A stretch of 64,000 nt of DNA from Ceratotherium simum simum (GCF_000283155.1 NW_004454281.1:58205-122204), one strand, 5' to 3'; positions 43,590 to 56,224 are shown, numbered from the stretch's first letter. The notes: generated by a model from the letters alone, not told the origin. A program made the numbers and translations.

Positions 43590-44000
43590 GAACTTCTCTC
43601 CACCTGAAAACCCTTGAGGGGCTCCCCACTGCCGTCTGGACAAGGCTGCATGGCACAGCCTGCCCCATTGGCCCTCAGTGGCCAGGCCCCAGGCCACACC
43701 CACCACACCTCTCACCCCTGCTGGTCATTCTGCAGGCAACTCCTCTGAGCTCTAGGTCGTCTGCATGCTGCTCATGGGGACCTGTCCCTCCCCCTGCACC
43801 CAGCCTCCCTCCTCCTCCTCCTCAGGGTGGCTTGGCAGCATGTGCCTGGCTAGGCACTGATTTGGCTACAACTCCCTCTTCTTGCACTCGTTGCTGGTGA
43901 TCTTGACTGCCACATTGCAACCACCTGCCATGTCCCCCACATTGCCTTCTTAATGTGTCTTTATTGAATGAAGGAAGGAGCATGTGTGATGTGAGAAATT
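43590..44000 (+). mobile_element. Possible L2 LINE remnant
   Basis: Segments such as CCTTGAGGGGCTCCCCACTG and ATTGCCTTCTTAATGTGTCT resemble the conserved L2 3' region. Highly diverged. Confidence 0.4.
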
Positions 44001-45189
44001 TGACCTCAGGTTCCAGGCTGGTGATGGTTGGTTCGAGACTTGTTCTCCAGGCCCTGCCCTGCCCCCAGAATCCCCTAGGACCACACCCAGCCCTTGCCCA
44101 GCACCGTGGCTCCTGCTTTCCATGCAGACACCCCCTTAATGCTACATTCTCTCCTCTACCTGGGCTGCGTTCCCCCAAGAGCATCTGCACCTGATTACCA
44201 GGATTGGACCTAGCTTCCCAGTCCTCAGCCTCTGCTCAGGCACCGTGTGTCAGGAGGCATGGTCCTGCCCCATGGGCAGGTGCACACGCCGGTCAATGTT
44301 GGTGGCACACTCCCAGCTGACACACAGTTCTGGAGAAGGTGGGAAGAGCTGACCCCAACCCTCACCATCAGGAGCCAGTACTGTGCTCAGCTCATTTTCA
44401 GGATAATCCTGCTGATCTTATCTGCCCCTGCCCAGTGACCTCCCTCTAATGAAGTTATATTAGGGGCAGGGGGAGAGGGGTACTTCAGTACCACCAGCTG
44501 TGCACTGATAATGGAGAAGGCTGATAACCATCCACATCACACACACTTTTGGCAAAGTGATTGAGCACCAAAATGTCAGGTCAGCTCACGGGCTGACTCT
44601 CCCGTGCAACCTCTCACCTGACATTCACCACAAACACCAGACGTCTCCATTGCTGCTCTCACTCAGGAAATACAGGCATGGAGTCTAAGCCAAAACACCA
44701 CTGACAAGGTCAAGGCAGGGCCAAGGCAGAGCTCACAGATGAGATGGCATTGTCATGCGGTGATCAGTGACAGAGCCCAGCCTGGCACCAGAACCCTAGC
44801 CACCTGGATAGTGCCCAGGGGCGTGCTCCATCCTGCCCCATGCGGTGGGAGCTCACACTGGATTCCTTACCCCATGTCATCATAAAATGTTCACTCTGTA
44901 GCCTGTGGCTCAAAACCAAAGGGCTCAAGGATGATGGCAGTGGAGATGGTGGAGTGGGAAGCTGCAGGAATCCATCCGTCCACTGAACAATGATTGAGCT
45001 CAAAGGAACTGTCTTAAGCAACTATTTTGGAACTCAGGAGCCTAGTAGACCACTTTCAACCTCCAGGGAACGGCCTGATGAAAAAGCTGGTAAATTGCAG
45101 TCCATTTCAGTCGATGTCCACCTTTAGAGAGCAGCTACTGTCCCTCCGCCCCCATCCAGGGGCAAGCAGCCGTGGAGACAGTGGCAAGT

Positions 45190-45605
45190 GATACTGGCTC
45201 ATAGCTGCACTATGCAGAATAGCCAAAAGGCGGAAGCAGCCCAAGTGTCCATCGATGGATCAATGCAGAAGCCAGTTGTGGTACACTCGCACAGTGGAAT
45301 ATTATTCAGCCATAAAAAAGGAATGAAGTCCTGACGTATGCTACAACGTGGATGAACTTACGAGACACTATGCCCTGTGAAAGAAGCCAGACACAAAAGG
45401 CCATGTGTTTTATGATCCCACTTATGTGAAGTGTCCAGAACAGGCAAATCTATAGAGACAGAAAGTAGATTAGTGGCTGCCTGCAGATGGGGACATGGGA
45501 GGAATGGGGAGTGGCCACTAATGGGTATGGAGTTTGGGTATGAAAATGTTCTGGCACTAGATGGTGGTGATGTTTGCTCAACTCTGTGAATATATTAGGC
45601 AGCAG
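45190..45605 (+). mobile_element. L1M-type LINE-1 3' fragment
   Basis: TAGCCAAAAGGCGGAAGCAG, GTGTCCATCGATGGATCAAT, TGGAATATTATTCAGCCATA and AAGCCAGACACAAAAGGCCA appear in the order of old L1 3' ends, plus orientation. Too short and broken to encode anything. Confidence 0.8.
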
Positions 45606-45689
45606 CCCAGCCACCTCAGTCACTTGCCAACCCCCTTTGCAACGGCTCTTCCCAGATAGCCCTGCCTCCGAGTTCCTCCCCTGTCCCAT

Positions 45690-46180
45690 CTCACACGGAT
45701 ACTTGGTGAAATATTTGTTTTCACTTCGGCTGTGAGCATGACACTGGAACTCGGTCAAAGTTATGATTTTCCTGTGTGCCTCTTACCTGTATTTCCTGAA
45801 ATATTTGTCTGCCTGAATCGTGGCTCCCCGCATCAGAATTCATTCTGATATGTTAACATTTTGCCGCTTGCTCTTTAGCCATTTTTCCCGATACATTTGC
45901 TCTGTCTACAAGCGGAGGAATTCATTCACATCTATTTAATTTGGGGCTTGTCTTCTTGTTATCGGCCTGCACCAAACATGGGCAGTGTTTGCTCTCCTGG
46001 CGCGTAAATCCCCTCTTCGGCACATTATCCCCTTATCCACTCCATGCCGGCGCTCCCAGACTCTGCTCGAGCACTATTTAGCTATGTAATTTTACTGATT
46101 CTCTTCAGAGCTAGTAAAATATGATTACATTTCCTGACATTAAGATTGTCTGCTAGATCCTGGAACACTCTGCTCCGTCT
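45690..46180. promoter_or_regulatory. Candidate conserved non-coding element / enhancer
   Basis: An AT-rich, non-repetitive island of about 500 bp between GC-rich neighbours. It is dense in homeobox-, POU- and forkhead-like words (for example TATTTAATTTGG, TATGTAATTTTACTGATT, ATGATTACATTTCC) and has no open frame. This texture is typical of developmental enhancers in gene-poor flanks. Conservation itself cannot be seen here. Confidence 0.4.
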
Positions 46181-46339
46181 CCGTGAGCCATGCTGCACCC
46201 CCGCCGCTGTGCGTCGTCACTCTCAGTGCCTGTGTGTGGAAAGGCGTTTAGATGTCCCCTGGATTCTCCCCTTGTAAATTCCAGGGGCACTCCATGTGCT
46301 GACAAGTGTGGTGGTCACAGCCTCCCCTCCAGGAGCTGC

Positions 46340-46440
46340 GGTCACTGCCCCATTTTATGCGGGGGAAACGGAGGCTCAGAGAGGAGGAGCAACTTGCCCA
46401 AGGCCCCCAGCAGGATTTGAAGCCAGGGTTGCTGTCCCCA
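46340..46440 (-). mobile_element. MIR SINE remnant
   Basis: GGGGGAAACGGAGGCTCAGA followed by AACTTGCCCAAGGCCCCCAG matches the reversed MIR core. Confidence 0.65.
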
Positions 46441-47778
46441 GGTGGCTTCTTCCATCTTTTCCAATTGTCAGGTGTGTGCTAACTCCATGGAGCCCACCAC
46501 CCCCTCGGGGACGCAGGTGGCCGCATCAGGTGAGCCCTGGCTGGCGGCCTCCTGGGAGCCTGAAGGCTGGGGAGGCAGGAGTGTGGGAGCTCAGCATGTG
46601 CACAGGCCTCAAAAGGGGCACAAGCTGGAGGGACCCTCGGCCCCTGGGACAGAAGGGAGGGAATGTCGACGGAGTTGAGGCTGGATAAACGTGCACATCT
46701 CTGCAGTCAGTGATGTGGGATTCTGCGTGTGAGGCAGGCGGCTGGCTCGGGGCTCAAGGTGCCGTCAACAGGGCTGAGCGGGCGTGTGCTGCGTGAAGAC
46801 TGGAACAACGCGGCAATGATAACAGCAGCAGCACCCCCAGCTCCTGCACGCGGCCCTGCACCAGGAGCGTGTGGACTGCGAGCAAGGCTCAGGCGGCGGC
46901 TTTGGACCAGAGAGACTTTGGAACTTCTGTGGGGAAGTGAGAATCATAATAATACCACCTCAGGGTCATTGCCAAGATTCCACGGGCACCAGAGGTGTTA
47001 GGCACAAGCCCCGGCACCCACTGGTCACCTAACAGACCCAAGCTGTGCTCTGGCCACCTGGACAGGGCACCTGAGAGTCAGGGGAGCCTCGGGAGACCAG
47101 GTGCCCTGTGGGCTGCTGCCTCGGAGAGGTCAAGGCCGGGCTCAGAGCAGGTTACAGGCAGGGGCTCTGCACAGAAGGGGATCCTCTGCTGGCTTCCATC
47201 CTGCAGACGCAGATGTGGCAGTGCCCTGCACAGCCTTCCTTGTGGAGGGCCGACAGGTCCTGGGCTGAGTCTCAGAGGCAAGGCCATCCTAGGAAGCTGC
47301 AACTCTGGTCTCCCTGCAGCCCTCCCTAGGGGACCCCCTCAGACACCCTGTGAGTCTGGTGGCCTGACAGCCTCAGATCAGGGCAGGATGTCAGAGACAT
47401 GCCACATGAGTCCTGTGAGGTTGACCAGAAACCAGGACACTTGGTGACGCTGGGCCGGCCATGCCCTCTCTGTTCCAGCTCAGTGACGGTGACACCCCAG
47501 CTCGAGAGGGAGAGCTCCCCAGGGAGCAGAGCCAGGCTGCCCCATGTGGCTCCTCCAAGGGACCCACCCGGCCTCTCCCCAAGGAGAGACGTCTCCCCAT
47601 GGGGTGGGACACAGGACGATGCCTGTAACAAGCTGCTCTTGTGGTCTCTGCATGTGCTCCAGGCCCAATGGGAGCTCCTGGGAGGAGTGCGGGGGACACA
47701 CCTAGTCACTTGTTACTTCATATACCTCTGTCTACTTTGAGCTTTTTATCCCAACAAGCATGTGTGACTTATGTGATA
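46441..47778. other. Intergenic DNA, no gene seen
   Basis: GC-rich unique sequence. A possible short MIR piece lies at about 46,925-46,985. Overlapping open frames on both strands reflect base composition. Confidence 0.5.
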
Positions 47779-48105
47779 AAAAAAATATATTTTTTTTGGT
47801 GAGGAAGATTGGCCCTGAGGTAACATCTGTTGCCAATCTTCCTCTTTTTTTTTTTTTTTTGTGAGGAAGATTAGCCCTGAGCTAACATCCATTGCCAATC
47901 CTCCTCTTTTTGCTGAGGAAGACTGGCCCTGGGCTAACATCTGTGCCCATCTTCCTCTACTTTATATGGGATGCCGCCACAGCATGGCTTGATGAACGGT
48001 GCGTAGGTCCGTAGCCGGGATCTGAACCTTCGAACCCTGGGCCGCCAAAGTGGAGCGCGTAAACTTAACCACTACGCCACCCAGCCAGCCCCCAAAATAT
48101 TTTTT
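47779..48105 (-). mobile_element. ERE-type SINE(s), minus strand, composite tail
   Basis: The tRNA-like head is at the right (near 48,092) and the ERE body follows leftwards. The tail segment GAGGAAGATT(G/A)GCCCTGAG is present twice (about 47,801 and 47,863), separated by a poly-T run. This suggests a nested or tandem second ERE tail. AT-rich flanks (AAAATATTTTTT) are compatible with a target-site duplication. Confidence 0.85.
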
Positions 48106-49324
48106 AAGCGCATAAATAATAGCCATTGAAAGAAAAGGCAAAGCAGTGGCTTCTGGCTGAAGTCCTGGACACTTGTGAGGGCTGGCCTGAGTCAGGATTA
48201 CATGACCAGCCTTTCATGGCTTTGGACATGGGTGGAAATGTCCCTCGTACCGATGTCTTGTGCAGGTAGGACCTGCTCAGTTCCCTGTGCATGGCAGTTT
48301 GTCCCCCGGAGGTGGGTGGCCCCAAGTGTGCAGGGATGAGCTTGTCCAGTGTCCCCAGAGCCCAGCCTGGCTATGTGTGCCAAGCAGGCTGCCAGCAAGG
48401 GCCTCAGCGCTGGCTGTTGTTCCTGGGTACCCATGCAGGGGCTGGGGGGCATCCTGGAGGAGGTGACAGCTGAGCTGAGATAAGCAGGACTCTGGCCTGG
48501 TGAGGGAGAGCTGGGGCCTCAGGGAACCACAGTGAGACTTGGCCCGAGATGGGGAGGCCAGCTCCCCTCCTCCACTAGCTGGATGGACACTGATCCTGCC
48601 TCTCCAGCCAGCAGTGTCCCGGGGGCAGGGTGGCTCTCAGCCTCTGCTTCTGACCTCTGACCCTTACCACGTGCCCCATGCTCCCTTGTCTCCCTCCAGT
48701 AGTACAGGGATGAGCTGGGCCCCTTGCGCTCCCACTAGTCCCAGCTGCCGAACCACAGCCTTTCCTGGGGGTCTGGGAGGGCATGGGGTGAAGTCGGGGG
48801 CTCCTTCCCTGTCTGTCCCCCTAGAAGGTGCATCAGAACTTCCACTGGGGTCACCGAGATGGGTTCCCTTGGGCAGGGGTCAGGCACACATCACGACTGA
48901 AGGCTCCGGTCCCTCCTGCTGCCCCAGCCCTTCTCAGGGGCTTCCGGCCCCCTGCAGGGCCATCTCCTTGGGCTGAGTGGGAGGCATTTCAGCCCCAGGT
49001 CTTGCTGGGGGTCGCCCAGCGGAAGGGCAGAGCAGGCCTGGCACTCTGGGTCCTCGGTGGGCTCTTGGGCTGGGGCCTCTCCCTGAGCCCCTTGATAAGG
49101 CGGGTTGAGGACATCCTTAAATGTCACCCCAGGGGTTGACGGGCTCAGAGCACTGTGGGGCATCCACGTGGTGATAACATGGGCACGTACTTGGGTGTTC
49201 GCCACATGGATACGTGTCTGACACACGGGGAGGGAAGGAAGGGGTGGTGGTGGGCTGAGAACACGTGAGCCAAGGAAGGCAGGGCTCCGATGAGTCTTGT
49301 TTTTTACGGAAATGTTTTTGTATC
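48106..49324. other. Intergenic DNA, no gene seen
   Basis: Unique GC-rich sequence between two EREs. No repeats, RNA genes or convincing exons are recognised. Confidence 0.5.
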
Positions 49325-49630
49325 GATTGCTTTTTTTAAAAACAGGTAACTTCTTTTTTCTTTGTTTTTGAGGAAGATTGGCCCTGAGCTAACATCTGTT
49401 GCCAATCTTCCTCCTTTTTTCCTTTTTTCTCCCCAAAGCCCCAGTAGATAGTTGTATGTCACAGCCGTACATCCTTCTAGTTGCTCTGTGTGGGACACCA
49501 CCTCAGCATGGCTTGATGAGTGGTGTGCAGGTCTGCGCCCAGGATCCGAACCCACGAACCCCGGGCCGCCGAGGCAGAGGGCGCGAACCCAACTGCTTCG
49601 CCACTGGGCTGGCCCCTTGATTGCTTTTTT
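49325..49630 (-). mobile_element. ERE-type SINE, minus strand
   Basis: Head near 49,616, body to about 49,355. GATTGCTTTTTT at 49,325-49,336 and 49,619-49,630 is the likely target-site duplication. Confidence 0.9.
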
Positions 49631-52600
49631 AGAGAGTCTTTATAATTTTTTACAAAAGTAATAACGCCATAAAATAATACAGCTTATCTTGTAATAATCA
49701 GGTCCAGTTGCAGGCAGACCTGTCGCTGGTGCCCTTCAACCCAGGCTCTCCGGCACTTACCACAGATTGATTCAGCAGGGCCTGGCTGCCACTGGCCGGG
49801 AGTGGCTCTGGATGGCCGTTCAAGGCCTTCAGCTCCTCTCTGGGAACTACCCAGTGCACAGCTGGCAGTTCTGCTCCTGTCTGGCGAGGAGCCCAGCCAC
49901 CCCCACTGGGGACGTCCAGGGCTCAGGGGCACGGGCTCCCCACTCTGCTCAGCTCGCTGTCCCTTGTGCAGCTCCAGTGGTAGGTGGGAAGGAGCTCAGG
50001 GTGTGTGGAGCCCGGTCAGCCTGGCACCACCCCTCGCCCCTCCCCGTGCATCTGCGCTTAGTCCCTCAGCCCAGCAGTGATTGTCCTTCCTCGCTCAGGC
50101 CGGCTTCACTGTGGCACAAGCTGCACCTCCAGGCGCTGAGCGACACTGACCTTGGCCTCCCACCAGGCAGGGCACCGGGCGACGCCCGCCCGCAGAGGCT
50201 GCTGCACACCAAGGCAGTAACGACCCGGCCCTGCGGCTGTCCCTGCGCTGCTCTGCGGCCCCTGCAGCTGCTGAGAGGCGCCCTGCCACGTGGATGGGCT
50301 GAGGAAGGGATTCAGGCTGCGGCAGACCCTGTTATCATGGACAGCTGCACAGACAGGCCTCCCCCTCCTCTGATTAATGTTTAAACATATGTGGGGGGAG
50401 CAAGAGCACAAAAGAAGAGCAAAGTGGGAGCCAGGGAGCACAGCAGGTGGGCTCCAACCTCCAGCTTACCTGAGACCCCCATCCAGAAGGGACAGGCCAG
50501 TGTGCAGTGGCCATGCCACAGAAACAGGGAGCCAAGATGCCACCTGCCCAGCGTCTGTACTCTGCCCGCACCCAGGAGGGAGCAGAGGAGCAGGGGAGGC
50601 GGGGGAGCTGGGGGGATCAAGGGGCAGGGGAGGAGAGCTGTGTCCCTTGCCCACCCAGATGCTGCCAGCTCCAGGTGGGCCTGAAGGGGAAGCTGGAGAC
50701 TGTCGATGTTGGGGGTCCTGTGCCCTCTCCGGAGGCTAAGCCTGGAAAGTGAGGGTGCCCACCCCAGGCGAGCCTCAGCGAGTTCCCCCAGGTCCAGGGG
50801 TGGGTCTGGAGAGACTGAGGTGGGTGCCAGAGGGCACAGTGGGGTGTGGGCTACAGTGGGAAGGTCCCACCTCCAGGTCATAAGGACATCAGCCAGAAGG
50901 GGCGGCCCAGAGGCTGTGGGGTGGCTGGTGGAGAAATGTAACCCACAGACACACAGTCCTAAACCAGAGTCCTGCGGGGGCCCCTCAGCCCCAGTGCTGC
51001 CCCAGCTTCTGCCTCAGCCCCCTCCCAGGTTCCAGGACCTCGCTCTGTACCACCCAGACCTCACCCTCAGCCTCTCAGAGACCTTTTGTGCTTTGAACAC
51101 CACCTGATGTTTTGAAAAAGCTCATTGTCTTTCTGATTGTAGAGGTAATGCATGCTTTTTGTAGACAACTTGATAACTGCAGAGAAGGTGGATGGACAGA
51201 ACAGCATCATCTGAGACCCCAGCACCCAGGACGAGAGCCAGAGCTGAAATTCGGGTGTGTCTCTCTCCTGTCTCTTTTCTGAGCAGGCGTGACACACACG
51301 TGTGTGCACACATCATGTGTGGACATGCACAGACCCCTGCACACTCGCACGTGCACACAAGGCACCCTTGCCCCGCCCTCCCACGTGTTCATGAGCACAA
51401 CCGCCCCACACTTGAGGGCACTCTGCACAGTAGACCCCTGTGCGTTAACTGAGGCACGTTCCCATTTCCTTAAAAGTTCTCCATGACGTCTTTGTACCCG
51501 GCCTTGCCTCACTTCACCAACCGTGTTCTCCCTCCTTTCTGGAACTTCCCACCCTCCTGGCTCCCAGCTCCTGTACTCCTGGCACCCCCTCAGAGCATCT
51601 GTGTCCTCATAGGGGCCGGAGGGACAAGTCGCGGTGGTGTGGCTGCCCCAGGACATGTTCTCAGGGCTCCGGAGAACCCATTGCTCACGGCTGCTCGGTG
51701 GGTGTAGAGGTCTCAGGGAAGCCAAGAGACGCCTTCAGCGCTGTCCCTCCAGCAGCCTGTGGGTGGGTGGTCCGCCGCAGGACCGGCCAGCACCCAGAGA
51801 GGGCGGGTGGGATCAGGAGCACAGCAATGAGGGATGCCGCCCCTCACAGAGCAGGGCAGGATCGGAGTGATGTCTTGGAGGGGCAGGAGCCGCCGGGTGC
51901 TGGGGGACGCCGGCAGGGAGGCCCTGGACATCGGGGCTTCACAGCTGACGGGATCTGTCGGAGTCAGTGCTCTCACCCTGAGCCCTTCACAGCCCCCGTG
52001 CTTCACCCACAGGTGAAGACCTGGCCTCGGCTCGGTCTCCGGCCGCCGCTCTCTGCACGCAGTAGGCCCACCTGTCCACCTGCCCATTCCTTCATCTGCG
52101 TGTGGGGCGCCAGGAAGCCCAGAGGCAGGCAGACAGCCTCTGCCCCAAAGTGCACATTGCGGGGAGGCCCAGAGCCGCCAAGCCCCACAGATGCAGCGGT
52201 CAGCACCTTCTGGCAGTGGCCACCATTCACTGACCGCTCGCCAGGTCTGGGCACCAGGGTCAGCACTAAAGTCACGGACATCCAGCATAGCCCACGGCCT
52301 GTTTTCACTACATATCGAATGCCATGAAGACTGAGGGAATTCATTTGTTCACGTACAGAGCTCTGGGGCACACAGAGAGAGGCTCACCACGAAGATATGC
52401 TCCCCCTTGACATGCTGCTCTTCAGCCCCATGCTGGGAGGGAGCTCGGGGAGCGGGCCTGCCTTCAGGGTGCAGTTGGGGGCAGAAGGCAGGGGCAGGTG
52501 GCGCTCCTGCCCTTAGCCTCCCTTAGACCCTCCAGGGGCCAAGAATGGGCGCCACAGTGCGGGGTCCCAGAGAGAATCCCCCGAGAGCTCCTGGCCAGGA

Positions 52601-53625
52601 TGAGGCTGGGCACAGGACTTGACACAGGCTCCCGGCCCCCTCAGACCTCGGGAATTCAACCCCGTGCGTACTCCGGGCACTGGCTAGCCAGGGCCCGGAG
52701 GGTCCAGTGGGGCACAGAGGGGCCAGGCCCGCAGTGACAGAGCTGGCTGGCAGAGGGCAGCAGAGGGCTATGGAGCCACCCAGGCCAGGCCAAGTCCCCT
52801 GCCTCCTGGAGCCTTGTCCTACCCCCAGGACACCCACACCCTGACCTGCTGCTGCAGGGGGAGGTCAGGCCTCACCCCTCCCGTGCCCCCACCCCAGGCC
52901 AGATGCTGGCCTGGGGGCCACCTCCCCTCAGGCCTCTCTCCTGCTGCCTGCCCCCAGCACAGGGCTCTGGGCACCCTCCCTCCACTGTCCCCACCACACA
53001 CACCATGGGTCACCCTCCTGGACACTGTCCTGGCCCAGCCCAGAGCCCAGCCCAGGGTCTCCCTCCCACACTCCCAGGCCCAGAGGATGGGGTGAGGCTC
53101 CAGAATGTTCCATGTGGCGCTCATGATGAATGTATCCCAGGGGCCATAAAGCACGTTTACACCACACACATCCTGAAGAACACACCTCCCAGCAGTGCAG
53201 AGACACCTGCTCGGCAAGCGGGCCGGCATGGCCATCAGTGGCATCTGTGGACACACAAGGCGTGGCCCCTCTGGGCGAGGTCCTCCTCCGTAGACGGGGA
53301 AGCAACATCACAGAGCGACACTCGGCCTCCAGGGCCTGGCCGAGCCTCCTCAGGGTCCAGCCTCTCCCAGTGTGGGCCCTAACAGAGGTAAGCATGTGCT
53401 GAGTGCACACGAGCTCCCTTGAGCCCAGCATCTGGAGGGCTGCAGAGCCCCATCACCTCAGCGGATGCTCAGTCCCTGTGCATCTTCAGGTGATGGGGAG
53501 CTCACCCCTTCAAGGCTGCTGGTTCTAGGACCTTCCACAACTTCTTCCCATCAGCCTAGGCTTGGCTCTGTCCGCCCCCTCGCCCCAGGGGTGGTGTTCC
53601 GAATTTGCCATGCACACCCGCAAGC
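49631..53625. other. Intergenic DNA, no gene seen
   Basis: Mostly GC-rich unique DNA. A small AT-rich island at about 50,320-50,400 could be regulatory. Alternating CA/TG words occur at about 51,290-51,360. Nothing coding is supported. Confidence 0.45.
50300..50400. promoter_or_regulatory. Small candidate regulatory island
   Basis: TGTTATCATGG (GATA-like), ACAGCTG (E-box), and GATTAATGTTTAAACATATG (homeobox/forkhead-like) lie within about 80 bp of otherwise GC-rich DNA. Suggestive only. Confidence 0.25.
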
Positions 53626-53700
53626 TCTCCTCCTCCGTCCTCCGTCCTCCTCCTGCCTCCTCCGTCCTCCGTCCTCCTCCTGCCTCCTCCGTCCTCCTCC
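53626..53700. repeat. Polypyrimidine minisatellite
   Basis: About 75 bp of almost pure C/T with a 27-bp unit built from TCCTCCGTCC and TCCTCCTGCC blocks, present in two and a half copies. The strand asymmetry makes a triplex-type structure conceivable. Confidence 0.85.
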
Positions 53701-55504
53701 CAATGCGGCTCCAGCCTCTGTCCTGGCCCTCCTCTCACCATCCACCTTCTTTCTCCGAGACACCCGGTGTCTCGGTTCAGCCAGGATCCGCCACTGTAAC
53801 TAGTGAGGCGCATGGTCCTCTCTCCAGCCCACCCACTCCCAGGACCCATCTCTGTACCCAGTTCCCACTGTCGGCCCCACACACCTGACCCATCTAAAAC
53901 CAGCCCAGTCCTGCCTCTCCATCCACCAAACAGCACCACTGGCCCTAGGGACATCGCCCCTCATTCTCCTTCACTCATCTACCTCGTCCCCCTCTCCCTC
54001 CTCCCCCACACCATTTGGCTCACCCCAGTGTCTATCCTGGACAGAAGTTCCTAACTGCCCTCCTTCCTCCACTCACACCTGAGAAACCTCGCAGTGCCAC
54101 CCACTGCACTTAGAATCAGCCCCAGCTGTCCCCCTCCGCCCCCGCCCAGCCACACCAGCACAAGGCCCACCCCTCCTGCAGCAGCGGTGACCTAGCTGGG
54201 CCTGGCCCTCTCCTGCTGAGGACTGGGGCCTGGCTGGCTCAGCTGATCAACACAGACTTGTCCCTGCCACAGCAGCTGGTCTGGACTAGGCAGAACCCAG
54301 GCTAGCCAGGTTGCTGTGGCCTGCCCTAGGCATGGTGATGGTCCAGGTTGGTGCAATGAGGGTGACGCCCAGGGCGGCTGCCAGACAGCTAGGGTGAGAG
54401 GTGCAGACTGTGGGCTATCCAGAAGGTGAAGCAGGCCCACAGGGCAGCACAGCTGAGGGAACCCCAAGGAGCAGAGCTGAGCTCTGATCAAGCAGCACCT
54501 GAAGCCCACCCTGCTGTGAATCTTCCCAGTAACACCAGCCCACAGTTCCCTTCACTGTCCCACCCAGTTTGCAGCGGGTTTCTGTTCCTTGGAGCCAAAG
54601 GCTCCCTGTGGGGCGCATCATCACTGTCCACCCCTGCCTCGCCCCTACCCCAGCCCAGAGCTTCTTCCCACTCCTGCAGCACGCACAGCGAGCCCCCACT
54701 GTGCCACCTTTGCCCTTACTGCCCCTGCCTGGACTGTGCCCTGAGGCCCCACCAGGGCTGGCTCCAGGCTTCCCCTCACCGCCCTGGCCAGGCTTTTTGC
54801 CAAGTGCTGGCCACTGTTTCTTTCTCCCTCACACCTGCCTCAAGTTGGGGTGCCTGAGTCAGCTTTCAGTGTTCAATGCAGTAAGCTGGGGGTGGGGACC
54901 GAGCTGGGTCTACTTGGCTCCCCCGGGGGAGCCTGTACCCAGGAGGAAGGGTGGGCAGGGGACACGCACCCCCGCCTGGAGCCCCAGAGTTCACAGCTGG
55001 AGCTCCCATGTGTCTGTTCCCCCACCCGGGCCCACGGGCCACCACAGGGCCGGAGAAAGACTCCAACGGGGCTCACCCATGCTGGGCCCCTCTCTTCGTT
55101 GGGGTAGGGGGTGCTGTGTCAGTGCAGGGACCATGTCCAGGCCCCAGATAGGAGAGGTCCTAATCGGAAGCTCGTGCTTTGGTTTTTCTTTTCCGTTGCT
55201 CAATCAGGAGTGAGGGGGCCTGGGCCAGGTGCAGCTGCAGCCCCACGGCCCACAGGACAGATGCAAATATCCCCTCTGCTGAGAAGGAGCTCTTCTAGGC
55301 CCTGGTGAGCTCTGATTTAAGGACCACTGTGCTTTTCTGAGAAAGAAAAGAGAGGCTTTCTGGGTGGGAGGAGGATAGTTGGGGAGCACCAGTTTCACTT
55401 CCAGGGTCCCAAGGCGTCCACTCGGCCACATCTCAGTTACCAAAAAACACCACCTCCCCTGGCCAACGGCAGATGCACGGGGCCCTCGGCTCCACGAGCT
55501 GGTC
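53701..55504. other. Intergenic DNA with possible L2 remnants
   Basis: Pyrimidine-rich sequence around 54,040-54,130 and 54,660-54,830 resembles diverged L2. The rest is unique. Open frames up to about 210 codons exist but lack domains or splice support. Confidence 0.4.
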
Positions 55505-55680
55505 TTGTTAAAAGCCTGTCCTCCCAATTACCTGCAGCCAGCTTGCCTTGGGGATAATTGGCTTCCTGCAGCTCCTTGGAGGCCCTCCGCCTCCGGAGGA
55601 AGCAGGCGAGGGTTGGGCTGGGTGGTGCTGGCCAACAATCACATTGGCCCACAATGAGCCCCAGAGATGCCTGTTGGCCC
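55505..55680. promoter_or_regulatory. Candidate conserved non-coding element
   Basis: Unique block with CCAATTA, GGATAATTGGC, CCAACAATCACA and CCACAATGAG, that is, homeobox- and SOX-like words, set in GC-rich DNA. Conservation not tested. Confidence 0.3.
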
Positions 55681-56224
55681 CCAAGTACCCAGCACTGGCC
55701 AACAGGGATGCCTATCCAGAAGGACAGATGAGTGGAGGGAATGCTCCCTGAAGGTCATTGTGCCCAGGAGGAGAATGTGCTCAATGCAGAACCCCAGACC
55801 CAGACTCTAGGGGGACCCCAACCATCCCCCACCCCATCTGTCACCCCCTGGCCAGGCAGACCTGGCCAGGAGTAAGGGTGGGCAGGGGGCACGCACAGGG
55901 GTTCCTGCAGGCCCTGGCCCTCCGCACTGCTCTACCTGGTTCCACACCCTCGTCCTCGGCGGCCTGCAGCCCCTTGGCGCTCTGTGATGGGCCCACGAGC
56001 CCACACGGAGAGTCTGTAGCCCCCTAATCCACACAGGAGCGCCAGGAACCCGGGCCAGGCCAGATGTGCCTGCGAGTGGCGCAGGGTCTGCAGCTGGGGT
56101 AGGGGGTGGGTGTTGGAGGGCTGCCCAGTTCAGGGCGCCCTCCCCAAGGAGCAGCCCCACAGGGCAAGGGTGGGCAGGGTGGGCGTCTCGGGCCCGCCCG
56201 CCGGGCAGATCTGAGCCTCCTTCA

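Larger units (their letters stand above)
42421..45189. other. Intergenic DNA upstream of PRODH
   Basis: GC-rich at first, with one protein-like minus-strand frame (42,408-42,757, see findings). Then come a MER5-like remnant (43,205-43,375), L2-like sequence (about 43,590-44,000) and unique DNA. No gene can be supported. Confidence 0.5.

Noticed and set aside
54569..55213. 214-codon plus-strand frame
   Set aside because: Overlaps L2-like pyrimidine-rich sequence, has no domain or splice sites, and competes with equally long frames on both strands.
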